64,000 nucleotides of DNA from Clostridium yunnanense (GTDB lineage: Bacteria; Bacillota; Clostridia; Clostridiales; Clostridiaceae): NCBI RefSeq assembly GCF_016595795.1, contig NZ_JAENHN010000006.1:124001-188000 (forward strand), in the 5' to 3' direction. Under the pieces are notes generated by a model. That model ran no database searches, was not told the origin of the DNA, and was given only the letters and a program-made list of their open reading frames with translations. Position numbers and translations under genes: made by a program. This document shows positions 26,618 to 35,798 of this stretch, one piece after another. Every line of letters begins with the position of its first letter. The first letter of the stretch is position 1.

Positions 26618-27892
26618 TTATTTTATTAATAATGTTCCATCGTTAATCTTCCAAGCATTGTCTTCATATACTAACTCTACATTACAAACATCTGAAACAT
26701 CTCCATCTACATATTCCACTCTGGCGTTAATCTTATTTGACCCTTGATCACTGCTTATAACCTTAGTAAATGTTTCTCCATTACTTAATCCTTGTCCAAA
26801 AAGAACATACTTCTTTCCATCACTCTCTTTAAAAAAGTTTCTTACGTGATTATTAACAAAAGCTTTGGAAAAATACTGATTAAATGCTTTAATTTCATTT
26901 TCTACATTTGTACTCTGATCTTTGATAACTGCATAACTCAAGCTATCCATCGTAATGGTTTTGCTACTATCCCCTATTCCCATCAGTTTGCTAATCTCAA
27001 AGTTTCTTCCTACTATTAGAGCACTTAAAATCTCATCATCTTTTAAAGACTTTACAATTGTAGTACTATCAACTGGCTTTTTTGCTTCGTTTGAATTAAT
27101 GCTATTTTTTGTATCCTTATTTTCTTTTGTTGTAACTTGTGAATTGTTATTTGCATTTATTTTTTCTTCTTTAACAGCTATAGGCTTTAAATCCTTATTA
27201 AATTTATACCATGTAATTTTTTTATCATCATTTGACTGTGGTATTTCTAAGATACCATCTCCATCAACATCTTGAGCATACTTTTTCAAGCCACTTACTG
27301 TACTATTTATAAGTCTTTCAAGCTTACCTTTATTCATTATATAAACGTCAATATTTGAATCTTTAGATGCAGTAGCGTTATCTATTAGTCCATAAGTTTC
27401 ATCATTTATTTTTCCTACTACTAGCTCACCTGGAAATGCAGTGTTAGAAGGAGCTACACTATCAGTTACATCTTGATATTTGTCTTTTTTATATTGATAA
27501 ACCTTCACAGGAGATTTTTTCTCTCCCTTACTATTATAAGGAACAATATATATGTCAGGAATCTTGTCATTATCTAAATCACCAAAAGCATATCCGTCTT
27601 TATTCATATCCCCAATGGTTGTCCAAGATTTATCTTTAGCAAATTTTTCTTTTATAAAGTTTAACATAAGTTCATCTAATTTACTAAATTCTTTTACATC
27701 TCCTCCGGCAGATATAAATTCAACATATTTAGATACTGATTCTGGATACTTCTTTTCAGAGTAAACCTTATTTAATTGATTTAATATATCCTCTTTACTA
27801 GCTTTATCGTTATCATTACTCTTACTGCATCCTAATAATGACAAAATACTAATTAGGAATAAAGCTAATGTTAATATTAATTTTTTAGTCAT
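26618..27892 (-). CDS. Putative lipoprotein with FG-GAP/VCBS-like repeats
   Basis: A 424-residue exported protein with a signal peptide and lipobox SLLGC at about residues 18-22. Residues ~95-215 contain Asp-rich segments (DMNKDGYAFGDLDNDKIPD, DVDGDGILEIP) like calcium-binding beta-propeller repeats. A polar, Asn/Lys-rich linker (~235-280) separates a C-terminal domain of ~140 residues that I do not recognise. ATG follows GGAGGAATAG. It is monocistronic, divergent from the amidohydrolase gene. Confidence 0.75.
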   Translation of the reverse strand: MTKKLILTLALFLISILSLLGCSKSNDNDKASKEDILNQLNKVYSEKKYPESVSKYVEFISAGGDVKEFSKLDELMLNFIKEKFAKDKSWTTIGDMNKDGYAFGDLDNDKIPDIYIVPYNSKGEKKSPVKVYQYKKDKYQDVTDSVAPSNTAFPGELVVGKINDETYGLIDNATASKDSNIDVYIMNKGKLERLINSTVSGLKKYAQDVDGDGILEIPQSNDDKKITWYKFNKDLKPIAVKEEKINANNNSQVTTKENKDTKNSINSNEAKKPVDSTTIVKSLKDDEILSALIVGRNFEISKLMGIGDSSKTITMDSLSYAVIKDQSTNVENEIKAFNQYFSKAFVNNHVRNFFKESDGKKYVLFGQGLSNGETFTKVISSDQGSNKINARVEYVDGDVSDVCNVELVYEDNAWKINDGTLLIK

Positions 27893-28184
27893 GCTATTCC
27901 TCCGTTTTATTATTGTGTTAAAACTTCAATTATTGATCTATTAATAATGTAGAACAATCTTATAACACTTGGTTTCTTAAATAAATATAAGTATGAGTTC
28001 ACTTAATAGTATTCTTATGTTTTCAACTATAAAATTATAACACAGCAAAACTTTTCATTACATTGCTGTAAAAATTCATTTATGCTCAATTTGGACACTT
28101 TTTTATATTTAATTGACATAAGTCTCTTATTTTCATATCCTTATAATAAATACTAATTTTATTTTAGAAAAGAGGGTTGATTAT

Positions 28185-29297
28185 ATGGATATTATAAAAA
28201 AAGTAATAAAAGAAAACTTAGAAGAAGTAATCAGTATGTGGCATAAGCTTCATGCTACTCCTGAGCTTTCATTTGAGGAATATAAGACACAAGAACTACT
28301 TCTTGAGTTCTTGAATTCTATGGGCTATGAGAGCACAAAGATTGCTAAAACTGGATTAGTTGCTGTACTAGGAGATGATACAAAAGCAATTGGCATAAGG
28401 ACAGATATCGATGCTATAAATGTAGCAGGTCCTCGTCACTCCTGCGGACACGATTTTCATATGTCAACAGTACTAGGCACAGCTCTAGTTTTAAAGAAAT
28501 TAGGTGTAAAAAAAACAGTTAAGTTCTTATTTCAGCCAGCCGAAGAGGCAATTGGTGGCGCAAAGGTTATGATTGAAGAAGGTGTTCTAAAAAATCCTGA
28601 AGTAACTGAAATGATTGGTTTTCATGTATGGCCTAAGGTTCCTGTTGGAACTATTGAAGTTTCACCTGGTCCATCTATGGCTTCAGTTGATGATTTTATC
28701 ATTACCTTTAAAGGAAAAGGTGGCCATGCAGCAATGCCTTATATTTGTATTAATCCATTATACCCAGCAATGGATTTTATAAATACTATGACAATAAAAA
28801 CAAAAATAGAAAACAATCCATTAAATCCTCACATTCTTACCTTCACTACTTTGCAATGTGGTACAGTAGGCAATGTTATAGCTGAGGAAGCAGTAGTTAA
28901 AGGAACCGTAAGAACCTTTGATATGGCTTTTAAGAAGAAGCTTCAAAATCAAATTTTAGCTGAAGCTCAAGATATAGGTAAAAAGCATAATTGTACAGTA
29001 TCATCTCATTATAATGTATATTATCCACCTGTTATAAGCGATGAAGCTTTGACAGAAAAATTTACTAAAATCAGCAAAAAAGCCTTAGGTGAAAATAATG
29101 TTAAGCCACTGGAAAAAACTTTTACAGCAGAGGACTTCTCTTTCTACTGTGAGAAAGTTCCATCAGTACACTTTAGACTTGGTATATCTGACGGTTCTAA
29201 AGGTGAAGCGCCACTACATTCACCTAATTTTGACGGATCATTCGAAGCCTTGTATTATGGCATATATACTCTTGTAAACTATGTTTTAAACGCGTAA
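28185..29297 (+). CDS. M20-family amidohydrolase
   Basis: A 370-residue zinc-dependent amidohydrolase/peptidase of the M20D type (N-acyl-amino-acid or hippurate hydrolase family). Visible features: WHKLHATPELSFEE near the N-terminus, the metal loop RHSCGHDFHMS, QPAEEAIGGAKVM with the catalytic Glu pair, and the late metal ligand in TAEDFSFY. The CGHD cysteine is a known ligand in this subgroup. The exact substrate is unknown. The DUF554 gene follows 32 bases on and may be cotranscribed. Confidence 0.9.
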   Translation: MDIIKKVIKENLEEVISMWHKLHATPELSFEEYKTQELLLEFLNSMGYESTKIAKTGLVAVLGDDTKAIGIRTDIDAINVAGPRHSCGHDFHMSTVLGTALVLKKLGVKKTVKFLFQPAEEAIGGAKVMIEEGVLKNPEVTEMIGFHVWPKVPVGTIEVSPGPSMASVDDFIITFKGKGGHAAMPYICINPLYPAMDFINTMTIKTKIENNPLNPHILTFTTLQCGTVGNVIAEEAVVKGTVRTFDMAFKKKLQNQILAEAQDIGKKHNCTVSSHYNVYYPPVISDEALTEKFTKISKKALGENNVKPLEKTFTAEDFSFYCEKVPSVHFRLGISDGSKGEAPLHSPNFDGSFEALYYGIYTLVNYVLNA

Positions 29298-29329
29298 TCA
29301 AATTTTATTTTTTATTGGGGGGAAAAGTT

Positions 29330-30010
29330 TTGTTAGGTACTTTAGTAAACTTTGGGGCTATTGTCATTGGAGGCATATTGGGATTGCTCCTAAAAGGAGG
29401 CATTCCAGAAAGAATAAGCAAAACTATTATGAATGGTCTTGCTTTGTGTGTTTTGTATATAGGTATATCTGGTACCTTAAAAGGAGATAATCCATTGTTA
29501 ATAATTATATCAATTGCAGTAGGCGCATTGATTGGCGAACTTATTGATATTGATAACTTACTAAGCAAATTCGGGGTATTTATCGAGAAAAAGTTTAACA
29601 AAATCACTAATAATTCCCCTATTGCTGAAGGATTCGTAACTTCATCCTTATTATTTTGTGTTGGAGCTATGGCAATAGTTGGTTCTCTTCAAAGTGGTCT
29701 TGAGGGTAATCATACTGTATTGTTTAACAAATCCATTTTAGATGGTATTTCATCAATAGTTTTTGCTTCATCACTTGGTATTGGTGTTATATTTTCTGCC
29801 TTTGCAGTATTGATATATCAAGGCGCAATAACACTGCTTGCTACGCTGATTCAAGGAATTCTAACAACTACAGTGATAAACAGTATGACAGCAGTTGGAA
29901 GTTTGCTTATTATTGGTTTAAGCTTTAATATGCTAGGTATTACTAAAATCAAGGTAGCTAACCTACTTCCTGCCATAATAGTACCTATGATATATTCTTT
30001 TTTTGCATAA
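29330..30010 (+). CDS. DUF554 family membrane protein
   Basis: A 226-residue protein with six or seven membrane segments, opening with GTLVNFGAIVIGGILG, the family signature, and containing FCVGAMAIVGSLQSGLEG. The TTG at 29330 is seven bases after GGGGGG and is preferred to the TTG at 29315, which lies beside that site. Function is unknown; a transporter role has been suggested for relatives. Confidence 0.85.
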   Translation: MLGTLVNFGAIVIGGILGLLLKGGIPERISKTIMNGLALCVLYIGISGTLKGDNPLLIIISIAVGALIGELIDIDNLLSKFGVFIEKKFNKITNNSPIAEGFVTSSLLFCVGAMAIVGSLQSGLEGNHTVLFNKSILDGISSIVFASSLGIGVIFSAFAVLIYQGAITLLATLIQGILTTTVINSMTAVGSLLIIGLSFNMLGITKIKVANLLPAIIVPMIYSFFA

Positions 30011-30102
30011 TTAAACATTTTTATTACATCTTAATTAGAAAACACGCTATACAACTTTCTATAGATTCATTTAGAAGGCTATATAGATCAAGATAAATTG
30101 CT

Positions 30103-30140
30103 AAAAAGTCAGCTTACAAGTATCTGTAAGCTGACTTTTT
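30103..30140. terminator. Bidirectional terminator DUF554/lysC
   Basis: AAAAAGTCAGCTTACA and TGTAAGCTGACTTTTT pair perfectly around a six-base loop. Confidence 0.93.
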
Positions 30141-30141
30141 A

Positions 30142-31341
30142 TTACAAATTAAAATGCTTAGCTGCTGTTTCAATTGCTTTAATCTTATACTCTTGTTTTA
30201 TGGCGCAAGTAATTCTGATCTCAGATGTTGTTATCATCTTAACTTCTATATTTGCATCTGAAAACACCTTGAATAGTCTTGCGGCAACTCCCGTTGTATT
30301 TTTCATTCCTAGTCCTACTAACGAAAACTTTGTAATATCTTCATCTATTAGTATATTTTCCTTACTAGAAAAATCAGTTAGTATTGCCATACATTCATTT
30401 ATTTCATTCTTAGGTATTGTGAAGGATACATTTACTAAATTATCCACTGGAGCAGTCTGAGAAATCATATCTATGTTAATTTTTCTATTTGCAATAGCCT
30501 CAAACAAATCTGATAAAATATTTATATTAGAAGATAAGTTTTGTACCGTTACTGATACATCCTCATCACTAGTTGCAAGACCTGTTACTGGTTTACTCTC
30601 TAAATTCATATCCTTTACCCCCTTAATTACTGTTCCTTTAATATCACTACAACTGAGTCCTACATATATCGGAATATCATATTTTTGTGCGAGTTCAACA
30701 CTTCTAGAGTGCATTACCTGAGCACCAAGACTAGCAAGCTCAAGCATCTCTTCATAATCTATAAAATCAAGCTTTTTTGCTTCTTTAAACTTTCTTGGAT
30801 CGCAGCTATATATACCATCTACATCAGTATATATTTCACATTCGCCCTTAAGCTTTACTGCCAGTGCCACTGCAGAAGTGTCAGAGCCACCTCTTCCAAG
30901 GGTTGTAATATCTCCAATTTCATTTACACCTTGAAAACCTGCAACAATAACTATCTTTCCTTCATTTATACTATTTCTTATCTTCTTTACGTCAATATCA
31001 TCAATTAAAGACTTTCCATAAATACCTGAAGTCTTTATTCCGATTTGATATGCTGTGTAACTTATAGCATCGTACCCTTTACTCTTTAGCGCCATAGCTA
31101 AAAGCGAAGCTGATATAATTTCACCTGTAGAAATCAACGCATCCATCTCTCTCTTGTCAGGATTTTTACTAACTGACATTGCAAGATTAATTAAATCATC
31201 AGTTGTATCCCCCATAGCTGATACAACTGCAACTACGTTGTTTCCTTCATTTTTCTTCTTGATAAGTGTATCTGCTACTCTTTGTATTTTTTCAGCTGTA
31301 GCCACTGAACTTCCACCATATTTCTGTACTACTGTCTTCAA
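30142..31341 (-). CDS. lysC: Aspartate kinase
   Basis: A 399-residue aspartokinase, the first step of the lysine/diaminopimelate/threonine/methionine pathway. The catalytic part opens with VVQKYGGSSVA and contains GFQGVNEIGDITTLGRGGSDTSA split over residues ~135-157. Two ACT domains at about 265-399 give feedback control by amino acids. It starts at TTG 31341 after AAGGGGG. A lysine riboswitch and terminator lie upstream, which argues for the lysine-responsive isozyme. It is monocistronic. Confidence 0.95.
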   Translation of the reverse strand: MKTVVQKYGGSSVATAEKIQRVADTLIKKKNEGNNVVAVVSAMGDTTDDLINLAMSVSKNPDKREMDALISTGEIISASLLAMALKSKGYDAISYTAYQIGIKTSGIYGKSLIDDIDVKKIRNSINEGKIVIVAGFQGVNEIGDITTLGRGGSDTSAVALAVKLKGECEIYTDVDGIYSCDPRKFKEAKKLDFIDYEEMLELASLGAQVMHSRSVELAQKYDIPIYVGLSCSDIKGTVIKGVKDMNLESKPVTGLATSDEDVSVTVQNLSSNINILSDLFEAIANRKINIDMISQTAPVDNLVNVSFTIPKNEINECMAILTDFSSKENILIDEDITKFSLVGLGMKNTTGVAARLFKVFSDANIEVKMITTSEIRITCAIKQEYKIKAIETAAKHFNL

Positions 31342-31458
31342 CTAGAAGCCCCCTTTTTCCCTTATAATGAAGATTGAAGATACAACCTTCATTAGTAACT
31401 TTTTGTAAGCTTAAATAAAAATACTTAAAGCCAACTCACTATATAATGATAAAAAACA

Positions 31459-31494
31459 AAAAAATAAATGCAGCCAAGGTACACCTTAGCTGCA
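31459..31494 (-). terminator. Riboswitch-controlled terminator of lysC
   Basis: On the minus strand, TGCAGCTAAGGTG pairs with TACCTTGGCTGCA and is followed by TTTATTTTTTTG. It sits between the lysine aptamer and lysC, so lysine binding should end transcription here. Confidence 0.88.
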
Positions 31495-31528
31495 TAAAAA
31501 TACATAAATATCAAATACGCATCTCGTG

Positions 31529-31704
31529 TCACCTTGTAGCTCTCCACTTATAAATTTAAGTGACAACTATACATATCTTATACGTATAGCCAGAGAATAT
31601 ATTTGCTGTAGACTCTCTTCGGCTGTTGCTCCTTTCTTCATGAATCATCACTTGCCAGCTACTCATGAGTACTTTTAACATCCAGCACCTCTACCCTAGG
31701 TTTC
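31529..31704 (-). promoter_or_regulatory. Lysine riboswitch (L box)
   Basis: The minus strand carries the L-box landmarks in order: AGAGGTGCTGG, AGTACTCATGAGTAG, GGCAAGTGATGA, AAAGGAGCAACAGCCGAAGA, CTGGCTATACG and GGAGAGCTAC. The outer helix can form from GGGTAG and CTAC. The order and spacing match the lysine aptamer, and the downstream gene is aspartate kinase, the classic target. Confidence 0.92.
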
Positions 31705-32003
31705 TTTAGATAATATTAAGTTCACTTTATGCTAACATATTATCAAAGACTTTTCAATACCTAAATTAAACATATTAAAATATTTTTCTCATTAAAGATG
31801 GTTCTCTGTAATGTATATAAAAAGAATATTTATTCATTATTTATATATCAATTATGATCAGTCTATTAAGTTTTATAGTAAATCCACAAAAGAATAGATT
31901 GCATTTTTGGCTTACTCCTATTTATAATAATTATTAATCGATTATGATTACTACTGTACTTTAACAGCTCCAAACATTTAAATAGTTTACAAGGAGATTA
32001 TAT

Positions 32004-33029
32004 ATGAATAATTCTTTTAACCATATAATAAGCGTTGCACCAATGGTCGATAAGACTGATAGACATTTTAGGTACTTTGCTAGATTATTAACTAAAAAGA
32101 CCTTACTGTATACAGAAATGATTACAGCTCATGCAATAATACATGGAGATAGAAAAAGACTCTTAGATTTTAATCCTATTGAAAACCCCATAGCTCTACA
32201 AATAGCAGGATCTAATCCTAATGAGCTATACAAAGCAGTTAAAATTGTAGAAGAATGGAACTATGATGAGATAAACTTAAATGCAGGCTGCCCTTCAGAT
32301 AGGGTTTCAGGAAATATGATGGGGGCATCACTTATGGCTTATCCTGAGTTAATTGCTGAAATGATTTCTTCAATGAAAAGCGCTACAAAAAAGCCTGTTA
32401 CAGTAAAACATCGAATAGGAATAAGTAGCTCTAAGGTAACTTCTTCATTTATGCCTTCTGGGTACTTTAATGATTTGGGACATCTTTCAAACTTCATGAG
32501 CATAGTAAATAAAGCAACCCCTGCTAGAAATATAGTACATGCTAGAATTGCTATTTTAGAAGGATTAAGCCCTAAGGAAAACAGAGAGGTCCCCCCTCTA
32601 GACTATGACATGGTATATAATCTGAAAAAAGAATTTCCAGATTCCAGTATTGAGATAAATGGAGGAATCAAAACCTTGGATGATATACATGAGCATTTAA
32701 GACATGTAGATAGTGTTATGATAGGGAGAGAAGCATATTCAAATCCTGCTTTTATGGCTAGATTTGATTCGTTATACGATTCTAATCCCAAGGAACAATT
32801 GACAAGACGTGATGTTATCCAAGGTTTCATACCTTACATCCAGAATTTAGAAAGCAAAGGAGAAAATACTCACTTAGCCTTATCACACACAATAGGTCTA
32901 TTCCAAAATCAACCCGGAAGCTCTTTGTGGAAGAGATTGATTTCAACACCTTCAAAAGGAAATAAGAGCACTCTATTAATAGAGGCTTTAGCTTCTCTAC
33001 CTAAGGATGTTCTTGATAAAGAAATATAA
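32004..33029 (+). CDS. dusA: tRNA-dihydrouridine synthase DusA-like
   Basis: A 341-residue flavoprotein that reduces uridine to dihydrouridine in tRNA D-loops. It has APMVDKTDRHFRYFARLL at the N-terminus, TEMITAHA, the catalytic Cys in LNAGCPSDRV, and VKHRIGI for FMN binding. These features are of the DusA type (positions 20/20a) rather than the DusB type usual in Firmicutes. ATG follows AAGGAG. It is monocistronic. Confidence 0.92.
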   Translation: MNNSFNHIISVAPMVDKTDRHFRYFARLLTKKTLLYTEMITAHAIIHGDRKRLLDFNPIENPIALQIAGSNPNELYKAVKIVEEWNYDEINLNAGCPSDRVSGNMMGASLMAYPELIAEMISSMKSATKKPVTVKHRIGISSSKVTSSFMPSGYFNDLGHLSNFMSIVNKATPARNIVHARIAILEGLSPKENREVPPLDYDMVYNLKKEFPDSSIEINGGIKTLDDIHEHLRHVDSVMIGREAYSNPAFMARFDSLYDSNPKEQLTRRDVIQGFIPYIQNLESKGENTHLALSHTIGLFQNQPGSSLWKRLISTPSKGNKSTLLIEALASLPKDVLDKEI

Positions 33030-33217
33030 CTTTTTAATTATCAATTTACCTCATAACATATAAATTAATAGTTGAGCTAGAAACTCCATAATATAGGCTC
33101 AAACCCTTAAAAACACTATATATTTATATGATTATTTGATTTTATGATTATTTACTTATTTAATTATTTAATTTTGAAAATAGGCTTAAAATCCCTATAT
33201 AGCTTAAACTTTCAGTG

Positions 33218-33322
33218 AAGTAAGTTTTATTTTTTATTGTATGTCCATAAAATATTTTTTAACCCTTTGATATACCTAGGTTTAGCTAGTTTGAAGATTT
33301 TATAATTTTTTAAACATAAAAA
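33218..33322 (+). repeat. Dispersed repeat family 1, copy F (5'-truncated)
   Basis: It starts in the linker (GAAGTAAGTTTTATTTTTTA) and covers the whole core (TTTGATATACC, then TTTAGCTAGTTTGAAGATTT). It ends in the A-tract of the terminator at 33321. Confidence 0.75.
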
Positions 33323-33348
33323 AGAGTTTGAGAAATCTCAAACTCTTT
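33321..33348. terminator. Terminator dusA/hydA
   Basis: AAAGAGTTTGAGA and TCTCAAACTCTTT form a nearly loop-less hairpin with flanking A and T tracts. It serves hydA on the minus strand and probably dusA. Confidence 0.88.
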
Positions 33349-33359
33349 CAATATTTATC

Positions 33360-35093
33360 TTACTTAGTTTTAGGTGTATATTTGTGGTGAAGTAAATGAT
33401 GAGCTCTTCCTTCGCCTGGAGTTCCCATGTAAGTTTCATACATCTTTAATAATGCCGCATTTTCATGAGATTTTCTCTTTGCCATACCCTTATCTTGATT
33501 GTAAAGTACAGATGCTCTTACTGCCTTTATATCAACAGTTTCTAAAGTAGCTGAATTAACATGAGGTTGTCCCCCACCATTTACACAACCACCTTCACAT
33601 GCCATAACTTCAATGAAGTGGTATTCTTTTTCTTTCATTTTGTTTGAGTTCATAAATTCGAATAAATTAGCAGCTCCGTTTACTACAGCAATGTTGTAGT
33701 TGTTTCCGCCAATTTCAACTGTAGCTTCCTTTATTCCATCTAAGCCTCTTACAATTTCGTAATCAACATTTTCAAGATCTTTCTTTTCAACAAAGTCTTT
33801 AGCAGTTCTTAATGCTGCTTCCATAACTCCGCCTGTTGCTCCGAATATAGTACCAGCACCAGTATATTCTCCCATAGCTGGATCAGCTACACCATCTTCA
33901 AGTGCTGCGAAGTTCATCTTAACTTCTTTTATCATCTTAGCAATTTCTCTTACAGTTAAAACTGCATCAATCTGTCTAAGTCCGTTGATTTCCATTTCTG
34001 GTCTATCTGCTTCAGCTTTCTTTGAAGTACACGGCATAACAGTTACAGTAAACACATTTTTAGGATCTAAGCCTGCTATCTCTGGATAGTATGTTTTAGT
34101 TGCTGTACCAAATATTTGTTGTGGCGACTTAGCTGATGAAAGATTTCCAAGCATTTCCGGGAAATAGTTCTCAACTTGTCTAACCCAACCTGGGCAGCAT
34201 GAAGTAAACATTGGGAATGGACCGTTAGCTTCAATTCTTTGAATTAATTCTGTAGCTTCTTCCATGATAGTCATGTCAGCACCAAAGTTTATATCAAAAA
34301 TTTTATCAAAGCCTAAGTTTCTTAAAGCTGTATAAGCTTTTCCTGTTACATCTACTCCAAATCCCATATTGAATAATTCACCTAAAGAAGTTCTTACAGA
34401 TGGAGCCATAGCAACTATAACATGCTTTTCTGGATCAGCTAAAGCTTCTTTAACTCTATCAATGTGAAGTTTTTCTGACAATGCATCTACTGGGCAAGCT
34501 ATAATACATTGTCCACATAATAAGCAGTTAGTGTCATCAAAGCACTTACCACTTTCATTTCCTATAACCTTTTGTCCATCTTTTTCAACAAACTTTATTG
34601 AGCTTGTTCCAGTCTTCTTTTCACATTTAGCAACACATCTACCACAAAGTACACATTTAGTTCTATCAATTACAAGTGAAGCACTTCTATCATCAACGTA
34701 TTCTGACTTATCAGCCACTACGAATGGTTTAGACGCTTTCGCTTTAGTTTTAATTACTAATTTTAAGAATTCACAGTTTTCCCTTCTCTTACAAGGTCCA
34801 CATTTGAATTCATGTCTATCAAGCATTGTTGACACTCTTTCTTTTATGTGGTTTTGAACTCTTTCAGAATTAGTAGTTATAACCATTCCATCTTCTACAT
34901 ATGTATTACACGAAGTTGCTAGTTCATCTCTTCCTTCGATTTCAACTACACACACTCCACAGTTACCAACATCGTTACAATCTTTTAAAAAGCAAAGTGT
35001 TGATACATCTATTCCGTTATCTCTAGCAAGTTTTAGGATTGTCATATCTTCATTTACTTGTACAGCATTACCGTTTAATATTATATTTTTCAT
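33360..35093 (-). CDS. hydA: [FeFe]-hydrogenase, monomeric (CpI-type)
   Basis: A 577-residue ferredoxin-linked hydrogenase that reduces protons to H2. From the N-terminus: a [2Fe-2S] domain (CFLKDCNDVGNCGVC), the HxxxC cluster site (HEFKCGPCKRRENC), two [4Fe-4S] motifs (CVLCGRCVAKC, CLLCGQCIIAC) and the H-cluster domain with FTSCCPGW, VMPCTSKKAEADR and EVMACEGGCVNGGGQP. The architecture and length match C. pasteurianum CpI. It is soluble and monocistronic; ATG follows AGAGGTG. Maturases are not in the window. Confidence 0.97.
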   Translation of the reverse strand: MKNIILNGNAVQVNEDMTILKLARDNGIDVSTLCFLKDCNDVGNCGVCVVEIEGRDELATSCNTYVEDGMVITTNSERVQNHIKERVSTMLDRHEFKCGPCKRRENCEFLKLVIKTKAKASKPFVVADKSEYVDDRSASLVIDRTKCVLCGRCVAKCEKKTGTSSIKFVEKDGQKVIGNESGKCFDDTNCLLCGQCIIACPVDALSEKLHIDRVKEALADPEKHVIVAMAPSVRTSLGELFNMGFGVDVTGKAYTALRNLGFDKIFDINFGADMTIMEEATELIQRIEANGPFPMFTSCCPGWVRQVENYFPEMLGNLSSAKSPQQIFGTATKTYYPEIAGLDPKNVFTVTVMPCTSKKAEADRPEMEINGLRQIDAVLTVREIAKMIKEVKMNFAALEDGVADPAMGEYTGAGTIFGATGGVMEAALRTAKDFVEKKDLENVDYEIVRGLDGIKEATVEIGGNNYNIAVVNGAANLFEFMNSNKMKEKEYHFIEVMACEGGCVNGGGQPHVNSATLETVDIKAVRASVLYNQDKGMAKRKSHENAALLKMYETYMGTPGEGRAHHLLHHKYTPKTK

Positions 35094-35374
35094 TCTTTCA
35101 CCTCTGATTAAAATATCATTTGAATAAATGCGACTTTAGTAAGGTTTCCCCTACATCTTGTACTTCTTATAATCAAAATCATAATGTGCATTTATATTTT
35201 ATCAGATTGTTAAAGAAAATCCTATGTAATATTTTAAATTAAATTTATTTTTTTCTCATAAAAACGTTTACAAACACTCGGTTATAAAAAATTTTTATTT
35301 TTATCAAAAAAACCTATAGTTTTTTGATAATTTAATTAGTCTGAAAATTGGAAAATTAACGTAATAGCTTCACT

Positions 35375-35409
35375 CTGTTAAAGTTTATCAATATTGTCGG
35401 AATTGTCAA
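35375..35409 (-). promoter_or_regulatory. Candidate hydA promoter with overlapping palindrome
   Basis: On the minus strand TTGACA (35404-35409) is followed by a 17-base imperfect palindrome (35375-35391) reading TTGATAAA-C-TTTAACAG where the -10 would be. It resembles a Rex box (TTGTTAA-N4-TTAACAA) but the spacing is one base short and two positions differ. No good -10 is visible. Confidence 0.3.
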
Positions 35410-35510
35410 TAAAAAAGTTTGTTATTTTTTTAACCTACTTTATCTCAAATTTAACTTATACTAAGAATTTTTTCAATCTTATTTAAATAAGTAAGTACAC
35501 CACTAAAAAA

Positions 35511-35603
35511 ATGTACCAGTTCGACCCAAAATTTATTTTTAAAATTCTGCCTTATTCTGAGCATAGAATTTAAAAATATAAATTTTATTACGAAGTGGTA
35601 CAT
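35511..35603 (+). repeat. Dispersed hairpin repeat family 2, copy 2
   Basis: A 93-base imperfect palindrome with perfect ends ATGTACCA (35511-35518) and TGGTACAT (35596-35603). Inner arms AAAATTTATTTTTAAAATT and AATTTAAAAATATAAATTTT also pair. Two partial right ends recur at about 35630-35670 and 35735-35760. Confidence 0.75.
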
Positions 35604-35798
35604 CCATATACACTACTTCAGTCCTTAAACTCCTAGGATAAATTCTAATTATGAAGTAGTTTATCTATACACATACTAATCCTTATTGAAATATATAAAA
35701 ATAAAGCTCGTAGATTTATGAAAATCATTATTTTTATTGTAAGGTTTGAAGTAGCATGTCTACTTTTCGGGATATATATTACTTTTATTTAAACCAAT

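Larger units (their letters stand above)
31342..32003. other. Divergent region lysC/dusA with riboswitch
   Basis: Half of this 662-base gap is the lysC leader (terminator and lysine riboswitch, separate entries). The part from about 31760 to 32003 is AT-rich and holds the dusA promoter region; nothing else was recognised. Confidence 0.5.
33030..33359. other. Convergent region dusA/hydA
   Basis: This 330-base gap contains AT-rich filler, repeat family 1 copy F and the shared terminator at 33321. No gene was found. Confidence 0.5.
35094..35798. other. Intergenic region hydA/degV
   Basis: This 705-base gap has the hydA promoter region on its left and a cluster of family-2 hairpin repeats on its right (35511-35760). 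No coding frame of note was found. Confidence 0.5.

Noticed and set aside
30142-31345. Several plus-strand frames opposite lysC
   Set aside because: lysC on the minus strand has clear motifs and codon pattern; the others lack start signals and homology.
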